A stretch of 64,000 bases of DNA from JANXQG01 sp963719885. GTDB taxonomy: Bacteria; Planctomycetota; Planctomycetia; Pirellulales; Thermoguttaceae. Positions 9,611 to 17,535 of the stretch are shown one piece after another (within the stretch, counting starts at the first letter, position 1; each line of letters starts with the position of its first letter). The notes under the pieces are model-generated. The model was not told where the DNA came from, searched no databases, and saw only the letters and a program-made list of their open reading frames with translations. The position numbers were made by a program, and so were the translations under genes. The DNA is taken from positions 310,001-374,000 of the forward strand of contig CAVRDP010000006.1 of NCBI GenBank assembly GCA_963719885.1, read 5' to 3'.

Positions 9611-9690
9611 TCACCCCGACGACGACCATGAGTACATGGTGCCCGACATGGTGCCCGCCCTCTCCCGAGTACGCGCGAGGGGAGAAGGGG
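9611..9690. repeat. REP-like repeat (family B) carrying palindrome A
   Basis: CCCTCACCCC is followed by palindrome A (ACCATGAGTACATGGT at 9625-9640, then GCCCG), a second partial unit (ACATGGTGCCCG), and then CCCTCTCCCGAGTACGCGCG and a G-rich arm. The B halves flank A, as at 10251-10315 and, inverted, 26385-26440. Confidence 0.8.
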
Positions 9691-9705
9691 AGGAGGGAGA
9701 AAGGA

Positions 9706-10190
9706 AAAGCATTCGATTTTGGACCACAACGTGCTGGACCACACGAGAGAGATCGACCCTGCTGAATCGCATGATGGAAAAGCACTTGCGACGATTTTGC
9801 CGGACCGGGAGAAACAGCGAGAATTATTCGAGAACCTATCCGAGAAGCGGACCGGGCTCGGCTGCCCGGAGCGCCCACCCGGGGTTCTCAGGCAATAATC
9901 CGAGTTCGGTAATAACTGTGGATAGTAAGGGAGTACCTGCGCAGAGGCCATGCGAAAAGTTTGCCCGATTATTTGCTTGGCGCAACGCCCCGCGTGTGAG
10001 GGATTTGATCGCGATTTTCGGCCAAAACCAGAACCCCCAATTTGGCAGCGACCGTCCATGACGTTGCTCGGCGAAAAAGCCGTCGAATACGGTTTTATGC
10101 GGGTTTTCGAGGAAAATGCAGGAAAAATTCCCTGCCCAGGAGGCGAATTTGGACCACACCGTGATAGACCAATATTTTTTTGTTGAATGC
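9706..10190. repeat. Non-coding repeat block Y, copy 1
   Basis: A long (~480 b) block homologous to 12394-12890. Shared landmarks in order: TTCGATTTTGGACCACA, AAGCACTTGCG-type hairpin arm, GTACCTGCGCAGAGGCC, GATTATTTGCTTGGCGCA, GATTTTCGGCCAAAACC, TTGCTCGGC, and GCGAATTTGGACCACACCGT at the end. No reading frame is conserved between the copies, which argues for a structural or parasitic element rather than a gene. Confidence 0.7.
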
Positions 10191-10392
10191 CGGAATGAAG
10201 GAGGGAGGACGGAGGGAGGGGAGACGCGGAGACGCGGGGAAGGAGCAAGACGCCCTCACCGCGACCATGGGTACATGGTGCCCGCCCTCTCCCGAGTACG
10301 GGCGAGGGGAGGGGAAGGGGAGACGCGGGGAAGGGAGCGGAGTGCGCAGTACGGAGTGCAGAGTACACAGTACGGAGCACAGATGCGCCCCT

Positions 10393-10560
10393 TTTTGACG
10401 CCCACAATGCTGAGCGCACTTCCGACTTTTGCAAAATTGTCGGGACGGCAAGAAAGCGGCTAGTTTCTCGGGAAAAAGCCGGCCCGGCCGAGTTGCGCCG
10501 ATTGCAGTTTGGGGAAATATGAGATGCGGAGCTTTACAAAATCGCCGGCTAAAAGGTACT
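10393..10560. repeat. Non-coding repeat block X, copy 2
   Basis: Very similar to the copy at 11963-12135, with only scattered substitutions (for example TTGTCGGGACGGC against TTATCCGGCCGGC). In both copies it is preceded by a GTAC-rich minisatellite (GAGTGCAGAGTACACAGTAC). Ends CGCCGGCTAAAAGGTACT. Confidence 0.8.
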
Positions 10561-10776
10561 CCCAAGGAACCTTTTCGGTATCGAGGGATGCGCGGCGAGG
10601 GCGGTGCCATCTTTGGTGGTGTGGTGGGGGAAGGGAGGTGGCGGGATGGACGGTGGAAGCGGGGTCATGGCAGCCTTTCATGACAACGAAGGACAGATCA
10701 ACTTTCTGCCGGACCGCTTCGCCAAAAGCATTGCTGTGGCGGATCGTGTGGATCGTCGCTTTGCCATAAAAGCGCC

Positions 10777-11196
10777 CTACGAAAATGGATTGACGATTCG
10801 CACGCCGTCGTAATTGGTCCCAGCGTCCAGATCCTCGGTGTAAAGGACGTCAATGCCTGCTTCCTTGCACCCCGCCACAAGGAGGCTGTCCCAGTGCGAC
10901 AACGATTAGCGTGCGCGCAGCTCGAACGAGACGGCGAAAAGCGAGGCAACAGGGAGGCGGAGCGGGAATGAAGCGATGATGTCGCCGAAATTGGCTTCCA
11001 CATCCTCGGGCGACATGCGTCCCGTCGCCTGCCATTTGCGAAGACAATTGAGAAACTCGCCCGCAACCTGCCATAGCAGCTCCGTTTCGCCGCGCTGCGG
11101 AACCAAGCGATCCAGCAGGTCCTGGGCCTTGGCCTGCTTCGCCGGTTCGTCCGCGTCAAAGGCGTAAACGAGGACATTCGTGTCAACGGCGTTCAT
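10777..11196 (-). pseudogene. PIN-domain toxin (VapC-type), internal stop
   Basis: Reads MNAVDTNVLVYAFDADEPAK with the first PIN-domain aspartates and continues through GETELLWQVAGEFLNCLRKW. A TAA at 10906-10908 then interrupts, after which the same frame continues with LSHWDSLLVAGCKEAGIDVL and YTEDLDAG to a TAG at 10777. The downstream half holds the remaining acidic residues of the PIN active site (HWDS, YTEDLD). Family members have Tyr where the stop is, so one base change explains it. At 139 residues plus stop the restored length is normal. A VapC would be an RNA-cleaving toxin; this copy should be dead. Confidence 0.75.
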
Positions 11197-11391
11197 GGAG
11201 CTCGTCCCGCGTGAAGTGCTTTCCGCCGCCATGAACAGGCCGCAGTCGCAGCCGCGCTTTGAGCGCCTTCCAGGCCGATGCGGGCTCTGGGCCGCGGCCG
11301 ATTGATTCGATAGTGATTCTCACGCGCGTCTGGTCCGGGAACGGCAAAACCCCGTCCGGCGCAGAACGCCATTGTCAATGGTTGCCGTCAT
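11183..11391 (-). pseudogene. AF2212/DUF104-like antitoxin, frameshifted
   Basis: Starts MTATIDNGVL and, after restoring one missing base near 11358-11365, continues PDGVLPFPDQTRVRITIES, the beta-strand core of DUF104/AF2212-type antitoxins, and ends with a C-terminal toxin-binding-like tail. The end overlaps the PIN toxin start by 14 bases, the coupling usual in type II toxin-antitoxin operons. Both partners are broken independently (frameshift here, nonsense in the toxin), as expected when a module decays and antitoxin loss is tolerated because the toxin is already dead. Confidence 0.65.
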
Positions 11392-11689
11392 TTCTGCTGG
11401 CATTTGCCGCCGCCTTTTTCAATGCACTTTGTTTAAGACTGGTAAGTCAATAATTTGCGAGGCGATCCGCGAGCACGGCTCCATGCCAATCCGGCGAAGC
11501 ATACGCCGAAGGACTACGCGACAAATCACGCCATAATAGGTCCCTTGCCGCGAGCTTTTCGCCAACAGTCAAGTTAGTCAGTAGGGTTTCAGTTCCAATT
11601 GTCATCGGAACCTCCTAGGTAAATTATACCGTCAAAAGGAATGTTCAATAGACCAAAACTCTGCGCCCGCCAGCGGGGGTTGTCGTCGC
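11392..11689. other. Intergenic stretch without a gene
   Basis: About 300 bases upstream of the toxin-antitoxin remnant. No family, hairpin or convincing frame is visible. It is less GC-rich than the flanks. Confidence 0.35.
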
Positions 11690-11850
11690 CCAGCACGGTG
11701 AAACTGGCCACAAATCGCCAAGTCGACCGTCTGCCAATGGCTCCGCGGGCGGCCGCTGGGGCGGGCCGCCGACAAGGCCCGGGGCATGGGCGCGGATGAC
11801 CGCCAAGCTGGCCGCCCGTTACGAGTCGCTGTACCAGATGAAGGATGAGG
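11690..11850 (+). pseudogene. HTH-domain gene remnant, copy 2
   Basis: Repeats the 3' half of the remnant at 8234-8516: ATCGCCAAGTCGACCGTCTG, then CTCCGCGGGCGGCCGCTGG and the tail GAGTCGCTGTACCAGATGAA before a GGATGAG repeat. The N-terminal part is missing. Both remnants end at the same repeat boundary, consistent with duplication of a larger unit. Confidence 0.6.
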
Positions 11851-11962
11851 GATGAGGGATGAGGGAGGGAGGGGAGACGCGGAGATGGGGAGACGCGGAG
11901 GAACGAGCAGAGTACACAGTACGGAGTGCAGAGTACACAGTACGGAGCGCAGATGCGCCCCT

Positions 11963-12135
11963 TTTTGACGCCCAAAATGCTGAGCGCACTTCCAACTTTT
12001 GCAAAATTATCCGGCCGGCAAGAAAGCGGCTAATTCCTCCGGAAAAGCGGGCCCGCCCGAGTTGCGCGATTGCAGTTTGGGGAAATATGGGATGCGGAGC
12101 TTTACAAAATCGCCGGCTAAAACGTACTTATTGGG
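11963..12135. repeat. Non-coding repeat block X, copy 3
   Basis: Near-duplicate of 10393-10560 by eye, with the same upstream GTAC minisatellite (11909-11950). Followed by a G-rich tract, a family-B arm pair without palindrome A (12221-12262) and block Y copy 2. Confidence 0.8.
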
Positions 12136-12393
12136 TGAAGGGTGAAGGATGGATGAAGGCGGAGGGCGGAAGGGGAAGGGAGACGCGGGGAGGGGAGCAG
12201 TCGTCAAGGCTGCAAACTGCCCTCGCCCTGGCCCCTCCCCCGAGTACGGGCGAGGGGAACAGGGGAGTAGAGTACGGAGTACACAGTACCGAGTGCAGAG
12301 TACGCAGTACAGAGTACGGAGCAGACTACGTGTCGGAAGAAAAGACCATCCCGGAACGGGGGAGGCGAATTCGCGGATGAGAAAAGGAAAGGA

Positions 12394-12890
12394 CTTCGAT
12401 TTTGGACCACATCGTGGTGGACCGCAGGGAATGCCTCCACCCCGTGTAAGTGCTGCATAGAAAAACACTTACGAATGTTTTGTCGGACCGCGAAGATTGT
12501 CCGGCTAGCGGTCTTTTTGTTCTTTGACAATTTGAAACGGCCCCCGGCTTAGCGCGCCGGGGGCAAGCAGGGGCGCGGCTGGAACGCGTGGGCGCGCGTA
12601 TTCCTGCGCCAAACGCACAATCCACGGGAGTCCCTGCGCAGAGGCCGTCCGCAAGTTTTTCTCGATTATTTGCTTGGCGCATTGCCCCCTGTGTGGTGGT
12701 TGAGTATCGATTTTCGGCCAAAACCTACGCCGGCAACCCAGAAGCGGCGGCACATGAGGTTGCTCGGCCAAGAACGTTGTTGAACGCGGTTTTAGCCGCG
12801 GTTTTTGAGGGAGAATGCCCCGCGGACTCGGTGAGGAGAGGCGAATTTGGACCACACCGTGATAGACCAAGATTTTTTCCTAGAATTCGC
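12394..12890. repeat. Non-coding repeat block Y, copy 2
   Basis: Homologous to 9706-10190. It contains a GTAAGTG...CACTTAC hairpin at about 12450-12472 where copy 1 has AAGCACTTGCG, and ends GGCGAATTTGGACCACACCG as copy 1 does. It also contains a local hairpin, CCCCCGGC...GCCGGGGG (12541-12564). Confidence 0.7.
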
Positions 12891-13069
12891 GAAACACGAT
12901 CGACTACCGCGTCTGGCTCGAATCGCTTCGTCCGAAAAAACCGGCGAAGTAACTTCAATCCCGCCAACACTTTCGGACGCAACCTGTGACGTTGAGCGCG
13001 GGCCCGTGAAAGAAATCGGCAGGGGCCCGGTAAATAAGGTAGGCCAGTCAACCAACCAAGGAGACAATA

Positions 13070-14182
13070 ATGAACGCACGGTCTTTCGCACCTTCGATCA
13101 TGGCATTGGCCCTCGTATCGGGCAGTGCTTTCGCGCAGGGTGGTGGGGCAGGCGCCCCAGGAAACGCCACGCCCGAGCAAATCCAAAAGGTTCGCCAGCA
13201 GGTCCAGAACTTGCGTCAGGCGGTAGCCGCTTATCAGGAGGCGAGCGATAACGGCGACCAGGCAGGGGCCGCCGCGGCGGCCAACCGGGCCCACGAGGCC
13301 TGGGGCAAACTGCCGCCACGGCTGCGCGCCCGCGTCGAACAGCGCCATCCCGGCACCGAGGCCCGCGTCAAAGGCTTGACAACCCCGGCCGCCGCGAACG
13401 CCGCCGCCGGTTCCAGCAGCGCCACGAATTCCGGCGGCAAGAATGGCACGCTGACCGAAGACAAGACCATCACGGGTCCCAAGGGCGGCACGACCACCGT
13501 CGACAAGAGTTGGACCAGGAACGGCAATACGGTCACCGAGCAAGGGACTGTCACCGGGCCGAAGGGCCAGACCACGACCAGCAACGGCACCTGGACCAAG
13601 AACGGCAACACGCTGACCGAGGACAAGACGATCACGGGTCCCAAGGGCGGCAATACCACGGTCGACAAGAGTTGGACCAAGAACGGCAATACTGTCACGG
13701 AGCAAGGAACGGTCACCGGGCCGAAGGGCCAGACCACAACCAGTAATGGCACCTGGACCAAGAGTGGCAATACGTTGACCGAGGACAAAACGATCACGGG
13801 TCCCAAGGGCGGCAATACCACGGTCGACAAGAGTTGGACCAAGAGCGGCAACACGGTCACCGAGCAAGGGACCCGCACCGGGCCAAAGGGTCAGACCACA
13901 ACCAGTAACGGCACCTGGACCAAGAGCGGCAATACGTTGACCGAGGACAAGACGATCACCGGTCCCAAGGGCGGAAATACCACGGTCGACAAGAGTTGGA
14001 CCAAGAGCGGCAACACGGTCACCGAGCAAGGGACCCGCACCGGGCCAAAGGGCCAAACCACGACCAGCCACGGCACTTGGACCAAGAGCGGCAACGCCGG
14101 GACACGCCAGTTCAAAGACGATTTCGACGTTTTCGGCCAGCGCGCCGGCGGCCAGCACCACGCGCATGCCGCCCGTCGCTGA
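13070..14182 (+). CDS. Secreted protein with 27-residue TKSGNT-type tandem repeats
   Basis: 370 residues. The AAGGAG ribosome-binding site at 13058-13063 fixes the ATG at 13070. A signal peptide (MNARSFAPSIMALALVSGSA, cleavage after AFA) is followed by a helical, Ala/Gln-rich domain (about 30-125) with coiled-coil character. From about residue 127 there are roughly eight 27-residue units that alternate between two types: GNTLTEDKTITGPKGGNTTV... and GNTVTEQGTRTGPKGQTTTS..., each ending WTKS or WTKN. The Thr/Gly-rich, regularly spaced pattern suggests a beta-solenoid-like surface filament. The last 30 residues leave the repeat, perhaps through an indel. Function unknown. Confidence 0.85.
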   Translation: MNARSFAPSIMALALVSGSAFAQGGGAGAPGNATPEQIQKVRQQVQNLRQAVAAYQEASDNGDQAGAAAAANRAHEAWGKLPPRLRARVEQRHPGTEARVKGLTTPAAANAAAGSSSATNSGGKNGTLTEDKTITGPKGGTTTVDKSWTRNGNTVTEQGTVTGPKGQTTTSNGTWTKNGNTLTEDKTITGPKGGNTTVDKSWTKNGNTVTEQGTVTGPKGQTTTSNGTWTKSGNTLTEDKTITGPKGGNTTVDKSWTKSGNTVTEQGTRTGPKGQTTTSNGTWTKSGNTLTEDKTITGPKGGNTTVDKSWTKSGNTVTEQGTRTGPKGQTTTSHGTWTKSGNAGTRQFKDDFDVFGQRAGGQHHAHAARR

Positions 14183-14360
14183 TGGAAACTTCAGGAAAAT
14201 GGGCGCCAAAGGGAACACTAATCATTACCGACAACATGACATTTGTGTTCTGGCGTTGACTCTCGCGGCGCGAATGGGTAAGTTCCCTTCGCGCCGCATG
14301 ATTCCTTGGCATGGAAGCCAAGTGCCGCGGCCGCACGGGTCATTCTTTTGGGCAGCCACG

Positions 14361-15623
14361 ATGAGTTTCACCAATAACGGACAGGGAAGTCAGAATGGTG
14401 CGATCCAAGGCGTTCCGCTCTTGGACTTGGGACGCCAACACTCGGCACTGAAAGCGGAAATCCTCGCCGCGCTCGGCCGCGTTTGCGATAGCGGCGGATT
14501 CGTGCTCGGCGCGGAGGTCACGCAGCTCGAAAAGCATATCGCGAGCTACTGCCAGGCGAAACACGCCGTCGGCTGCGCCTCGGGCAGCGACGCCCTGCTG
14601 CTGGCCTTGATGGCTCTGGACGTCTCCACCGGCGACGAGGTGATTCTGCCGAGCTTCACGTTTTTCGCCACGGCCAGCGCGGTCACGCGGCTGGGCGCCA
14701 GGCCGGTTTTTGCCGATATCGACCCGCAAACGTTCAATATCGACCCGCAGCAGGTTGCCTCGCTGGTCACGCCGGCCACAAAGGCCATCATTCCCGTACA
14801 CTTGTTCGGACAGGCTGTCGACACCGTGGCCTTGAGCGAGATCGCCGGTCCGCGCGGCATCGCGCTGGTGGAAGACGTCGCCCAGGCGATCGGCGCGGAA
14901 ATCCAGGGCCGCCGCGTGGGCTCGATCGGCGCCATCGGTTGTTTCAGCTTCTATCCGACGAAGAATCTCGGCGGGGCCGGCGACGGCGGCATGTTGACCA
15001 CGCAGTCCGACGATCTGGCCGACCGCCTGCGACTGCTCCGCGGCCACGGGATGCGTCCGCGATACTACCATTCGTGCATCGGCATCAACAGCCGCTTGGA
15101 TTCCTTCCAGGCAGCCGTGCTGAACGTCAAATTCCCCCTCCTGGACCACTGGACGTTCTTGCGGCAGACGAACGCCGATCGCTATACGGAGCTTTTCACC
15201 GCGGCCGGCCTACAGCGCACGATCGTGCTGCCGGAGACGAAGCCCGGCCGGCGGCACGTCTGGAACCAGTACGTGGTTCGCGTACCCGAAGGCCTGCGCA
15301 CGCCGCTCCGCGAAGCCCTGACCGAGGCCCGCGTGGGCACGGAAATCTACTATCCGCTGGGCCTGCACCAACAGGAGTGTTTCCGCTATTTGGGCCATCA
15401 GCCGGATGACCTGCCGGAGACGCGGCGGGCGGCGGACGAAGTGCTGGCGCTGCCGATCTTCCCGGAGTTGCGGGCGGAGGAGCAGAAGTTTGTCGTCGAG
15501 CGGATTGCGGCCTTCTTTGCCAACGGGCATCATGTACCCATGGTCGCGGTCGGCGGCGGCCACGCCATTCAGCCGCCCAAATTCCTTACGCGGCGAGCAG
15601 GGGTCGGCGCGGAGAAGGGATAG
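14361..15623 (+). CDS. DegT/DnrJ/EryC1/StrS-type PLP aminotransferase
   Basis: 420 residues from ATG 14361. The fold-type I PLP pattern is complete: GCASGSDALLLALMALDV for the cofactor phosphate, DVAQAIGAE with the pyridine-binding Asp, and SFYPTKNLGGAGDGG with the Schiff-base lysine at residue 201. The family makes amino sugars for LPS, O-antigen or exopolysaccharide from 3- or 4-keto nucleotide sugars. The last ~35 residues (GHHVPMVAVGGG onward) do not belong to the family; they come from palindrome A at 15529-15544 and adjacent sequence, so the natural C-terminus has been replaced or extended. No other sugar gene is adjacent. Confidence 0.92.
   Translation: MSFTNNGQGSQNGAIQGVPLLDLGRQHSALKAEILAALGRVCDSGGFVLGAEVTQLEKHIASYCQAKHAVGCASGSDALLLALMALDVSTGDEVILPSFTFFATASAVTRLGARPVFADIDPQTFNIDPQQVASLVTPATKAIIPVHLFGQAVDTVALSEIAGPRGIALVEDVAQAIGAEIQGRRVGSIGAIGCFSFYPTKNLGGAGDGGMLTTQSDDLADRLRLLRGHGMRPRYYHSCIGINSRLDSFQAAVLNVKFPLLDHWTFLRQTNADRYTELFTAAGLQRTIVLPETKPGRRHVWNQYVVRVPEGLRTPLREALTEARVGTEIYYPLGLHQQECFRYLGHQPDDLPETRRAADEVLALPIFPELRAEEQKFVVERIAAFFANGHHVPMVAVGGGHAIQPPKFLTRRAGVGAEKG
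15529..15544. repeat. Palindrome A in the aminotransferase 3' end
   Basis: ATCATGTACCCATGGT, one mismatch from the ACCATG-TACC-CATGGT form, preceded by GGGC and followed by CG as in the other copies. It encodes HHVPMV in frame. Confidence 0.75.
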
Positions 15624-15635
15624 CTGAGCGGGGCT

Positions 15636-15699
15636 GAGAGATGAGGGATGAGAGATAAATGGCATCCCTCATCCCTCATCTCTCATCCCTTATCCCCTA
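15636..15699. repeat. GGATGAGGGATGAG inverted repeat between convergent genes
   Basis: An arm rich in GAGATGAGGGATGAGAGAT is followed by ATCCCTCATCCCTCATCTCT. It could form a long hairpin and act as a bidirectional terminator between the aminotransferase and the small membrane protein. Other members lie at 8505-8530, 9530-9552, 11838-11870, 26345-26465 and 42482-42556. Confidence 0.75.
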
Positions 15700-15963
15700 C
15701 TCGTCGGCCATGATGTTTTTCTCGACGTATCCCGCGGGACGTTCGCGGTCGCGGCGATTGCTGGCCTTGGCAACGACCAGCAGTCCGAGCACAATCGCCA
15801 GAATGACGACCAGATAGGAGAGCATATAATCCATCGTGCCGCCCTCCGCCGGCTTGGGCGGAGACGGGGCTTGCGCCAGGGCCTGGGTGGCGGCGATGAG
15901 CCAGACGGCGAACGCAAAAAGGAAGAACACGAAGGTCTGTAAGATTCGTAGCGTGCGGTTCAT
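15697..15963 (-). CDS. Small membrane protein, conserved-hypothetical type
   Basis: 88 residues. There is an N-terminal signal-like helix (ILQTFVFFLFAFAVWLIAAT, then ALAQAP), a Pro-rich spacer, a second transmembrane helix (YLVVILAIVLGLLVVAKAS) and a short charged tail (RRDRERPAGYVEKNIMADE). Such two-helix proteins of unknown role are common in planctomycetes. The 3' end abuts the GGATGAG inverted repeat. It lies 41 bases downstream of the CBM9-like gene on the same strand and may be the last gene of that operon. Confidence 0.75.
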   Translation of the reverse strand: MNRTLRILQTFVFFLFAFAVWLIAATQALAQAPSPPKPAEGGTMDYMLSYLVVILAIVLGLLVVAKASNRRDRERPAGYVEKNIMADE

Positions 15964-16004
15964 GGTAGGATTTGCCTCGAAGTGGATTGTCTTCTATTGT
16001 ACAT

Positions 16005-16661
16005 TCATGTTCGCACCAATTCCAGCGTCGCCCAAAGGCTGGGATCCTCGTCATAGGGCATGGGCCGGCCGACACTGAAGGTTTGCTCGCCCAACTCGCG
16101 ATCGATCACGGCATAGGTAAAGCCTAAGCGGGGGTGCTCGTCCGGCTCGAATCCCATCATCGCCTCGGCCGGAACAAGACACTCCAGCCGATAGCCGTCC
16201 GATCGAATTTGGCTACGGGCCTGCAAGAGCCCCGCGGCCACCGGCCGAGCCGGTTCGCGGGCACGATTGATCGGCAGCGACTGGCCAAAGGCTTCGTCGA
16301 ACTTGCGGCCTCCGCCACTGGGCAGAAAAATGAAGCGGTGGCAAAAGCGGCTGGCACGGTGGACGTTATGCACGTCGCGGGTGTCGATCCAGACTTGCAG
16401 GCCATCGCTATCCTCCGCCCGCGAGGCACGGCACCAGACCGGCTGCTTTTTTCCGCCGACCGACACGGCAAACATCAGCCCCGCTTCGCTCCATGCCGCA
16501 TGGACCTCGGCCATCGCCGGGCGGTCTTCCAATTCGGCAAGATTGATCAGCCGGTGCTTTTCGTCCAGCCCCGCGCGACCGGCTTTCCAGAGCGGATCGC
16601 GATAGAGGCAGGGGGCCGAGAAACGAAAGAGGAAACGTTGCGGGAGGAGGGATTCAGACAC
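16005..16661 (-). CDS. CBM9-like (carbohydrate-binding family 9 type) protein
   Basis: 218 residues from a GTG at 16661, four bases after the stop of the upstream lipoprotein gene, which suggests translational coupling. The chain has the beta-sandwich pattern of CBM9/DOMON-like domains: AEVHAAWSEAGLMFAVSVGG, then SDGLQVWIDTRD, a long loop, and GYRLECLVPAEAMMGFEPDE with LGFTYAVIDRELGEQTF at the end. In planctomycetes such domains occur as stand-alone cytosolic proteins of unknown function. No catalytic motif is seen. Confidence 0.7.
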   Translation of the reverse strand: MSESLLPQRFLFRFSAPCLYRDPLWKAGRAGLDEKHRLINLAELEDRPAMAEVHAAWSEAGLMFAVSVGGKKQPVWCRASRAEDSDGLQVWIDTRDVHNVHRASRFCHRFIFLPSGGGRKFDEAFGQSLPINRAREPARPVAAGLLQARSQIRSDGYRLECLVPAEAMMGFEPDEHPRLGFTYAVIDRELGEQTFSVGRPMPYDEDPSLWATLELVRT

Positions 16662-16665
16662 AGCG

Positions 16666-17238
16666 CTACCTCGCAACCAAAGCAAAGGAGTCGAGAAACG
16701 CGTTCGTTTCCGCGGAGTCGACCCAGGACTGTGCGCCAATGGCGATAATCTCGTATAGCCGCTTGTTAACGATAAAGAAATGCGAGCGAGTATACCGTTG
16801 CTTGCTGGGCTCAACGACCCGAATATCGCGACCAGGATACTTGCCACTGAGTTTAATCTGCGACTCGCTCGCGAGTTGGCCGCCGGGATAACTACCGACT
16901 TGGCCGTCGCGACAATCATCAAGCCGCGATTGAACTTGTGCCGATGATTCGTTGTCTGGGATCGGCATATCCGCGTAAGTGACAATATAGCTTCCGTCTT
17001 TGTCCCGCGCGACATACGTCTTCATCTGGATTCCCGTCGCTGTCACCGGGGTCATCTCTTTTGGGGTTCCCGGCATCAGTACTTTGAATCCACTCCCAGT
17101 CGGCGACAACTCCTTGAACTCCGCCTCAGTTTCGGATTTGCTCCCGGTCGGCGACGAGTCCTTAAACTCCCCCTTGGAGCAGCCGATTGCCAGCGAAAGC
17201 GCGGTAGCCGATAGAACGGTCGTCAGGTTTCGGAACAT
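16666..17238 (-). CDS. Putative lipoprotein
   Basis: 190 residues. ATG 17238 is chosen because CGGAG lies about ten bases upstream; a TTG three codons earlier is less likely. The leader LTTVLSATALSLAIGC ends in a lipobox cysteine. The spacer contains a near repeat, KDSSPTGSKS and KELSPTGSGF, indicating a small duplication. The rest (FKVLMPGTPKEMTP, YIVTYADMP, DGQVGSYPGGQLASESQI) resembles planctomycete lipoproteins of about 180-200 residues with an alpha/beta domain. It is probably attached to a membrane and co-transcribed with the CBM9-like gene. Confidence 0.75.
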   Translation of the reverse strand: MFRNLTTVLSATALSLAIGCSKGEFKDSSPTGSKSETEAEFKELSPTGSGFKVLMPGTPKEMTPVTATGIQMKTYVARDKDGSYIVTYADMPIPDNESSAQVQSRLDDCRDGQVGSYPGGQLASESQIKLSGKYPGRDIRVVEPSKQRYTRSHFFIVNKRLYEIIAIGAQSWVDSAETNAFLDSFALVAR

Positions 17239-17535
17239 GGATTTCAACTCCGGGTTAAGTGGACGTTCGGCACTTGATCCGGCCTGCCACAGTACAATAT
17301 CCTAGTCCCCTTGATATTGATTCGCAACCCATCCTACACGGCCGGTTTCGAAACAGCTTCTGAGATTGCCAACTGCCTGGAAAACCTGCTAAAATCACCG
17401 TCTCACGATATGGTGGCTGGTGGCTGAGCCGCCAACCACCCTTCGCCGCTGATTCTCCCAGAATCGCGCAAAGTTATTTGGGATCACCGTATCGCGACTG
17501 TCGATTATTTCCCTGCGGCCATCAGATGGATCATC

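Noticed and set aside
9592..10434. Open frames of 100-280 codons across the X/Y region with Pro/Ser-rich peptides
   Set aside because: They translate repeats (GTAC minisatellite, B, palindrome A) and are not conserved between the two copies of the unit.
8234..12890. CRISPR array
   Set aside because: Repeats are long, irregular and internally palindromic; spacers of uniform length and cas genes are absent.
12725..14218. A 497-codon open frame opposite the 27-residue-repeat gene
   Set aside because: Its LGQRIAALGPG repeats are the complement of the repeated units of the real gene, which has a signal peptide and a ribosome-binding site.
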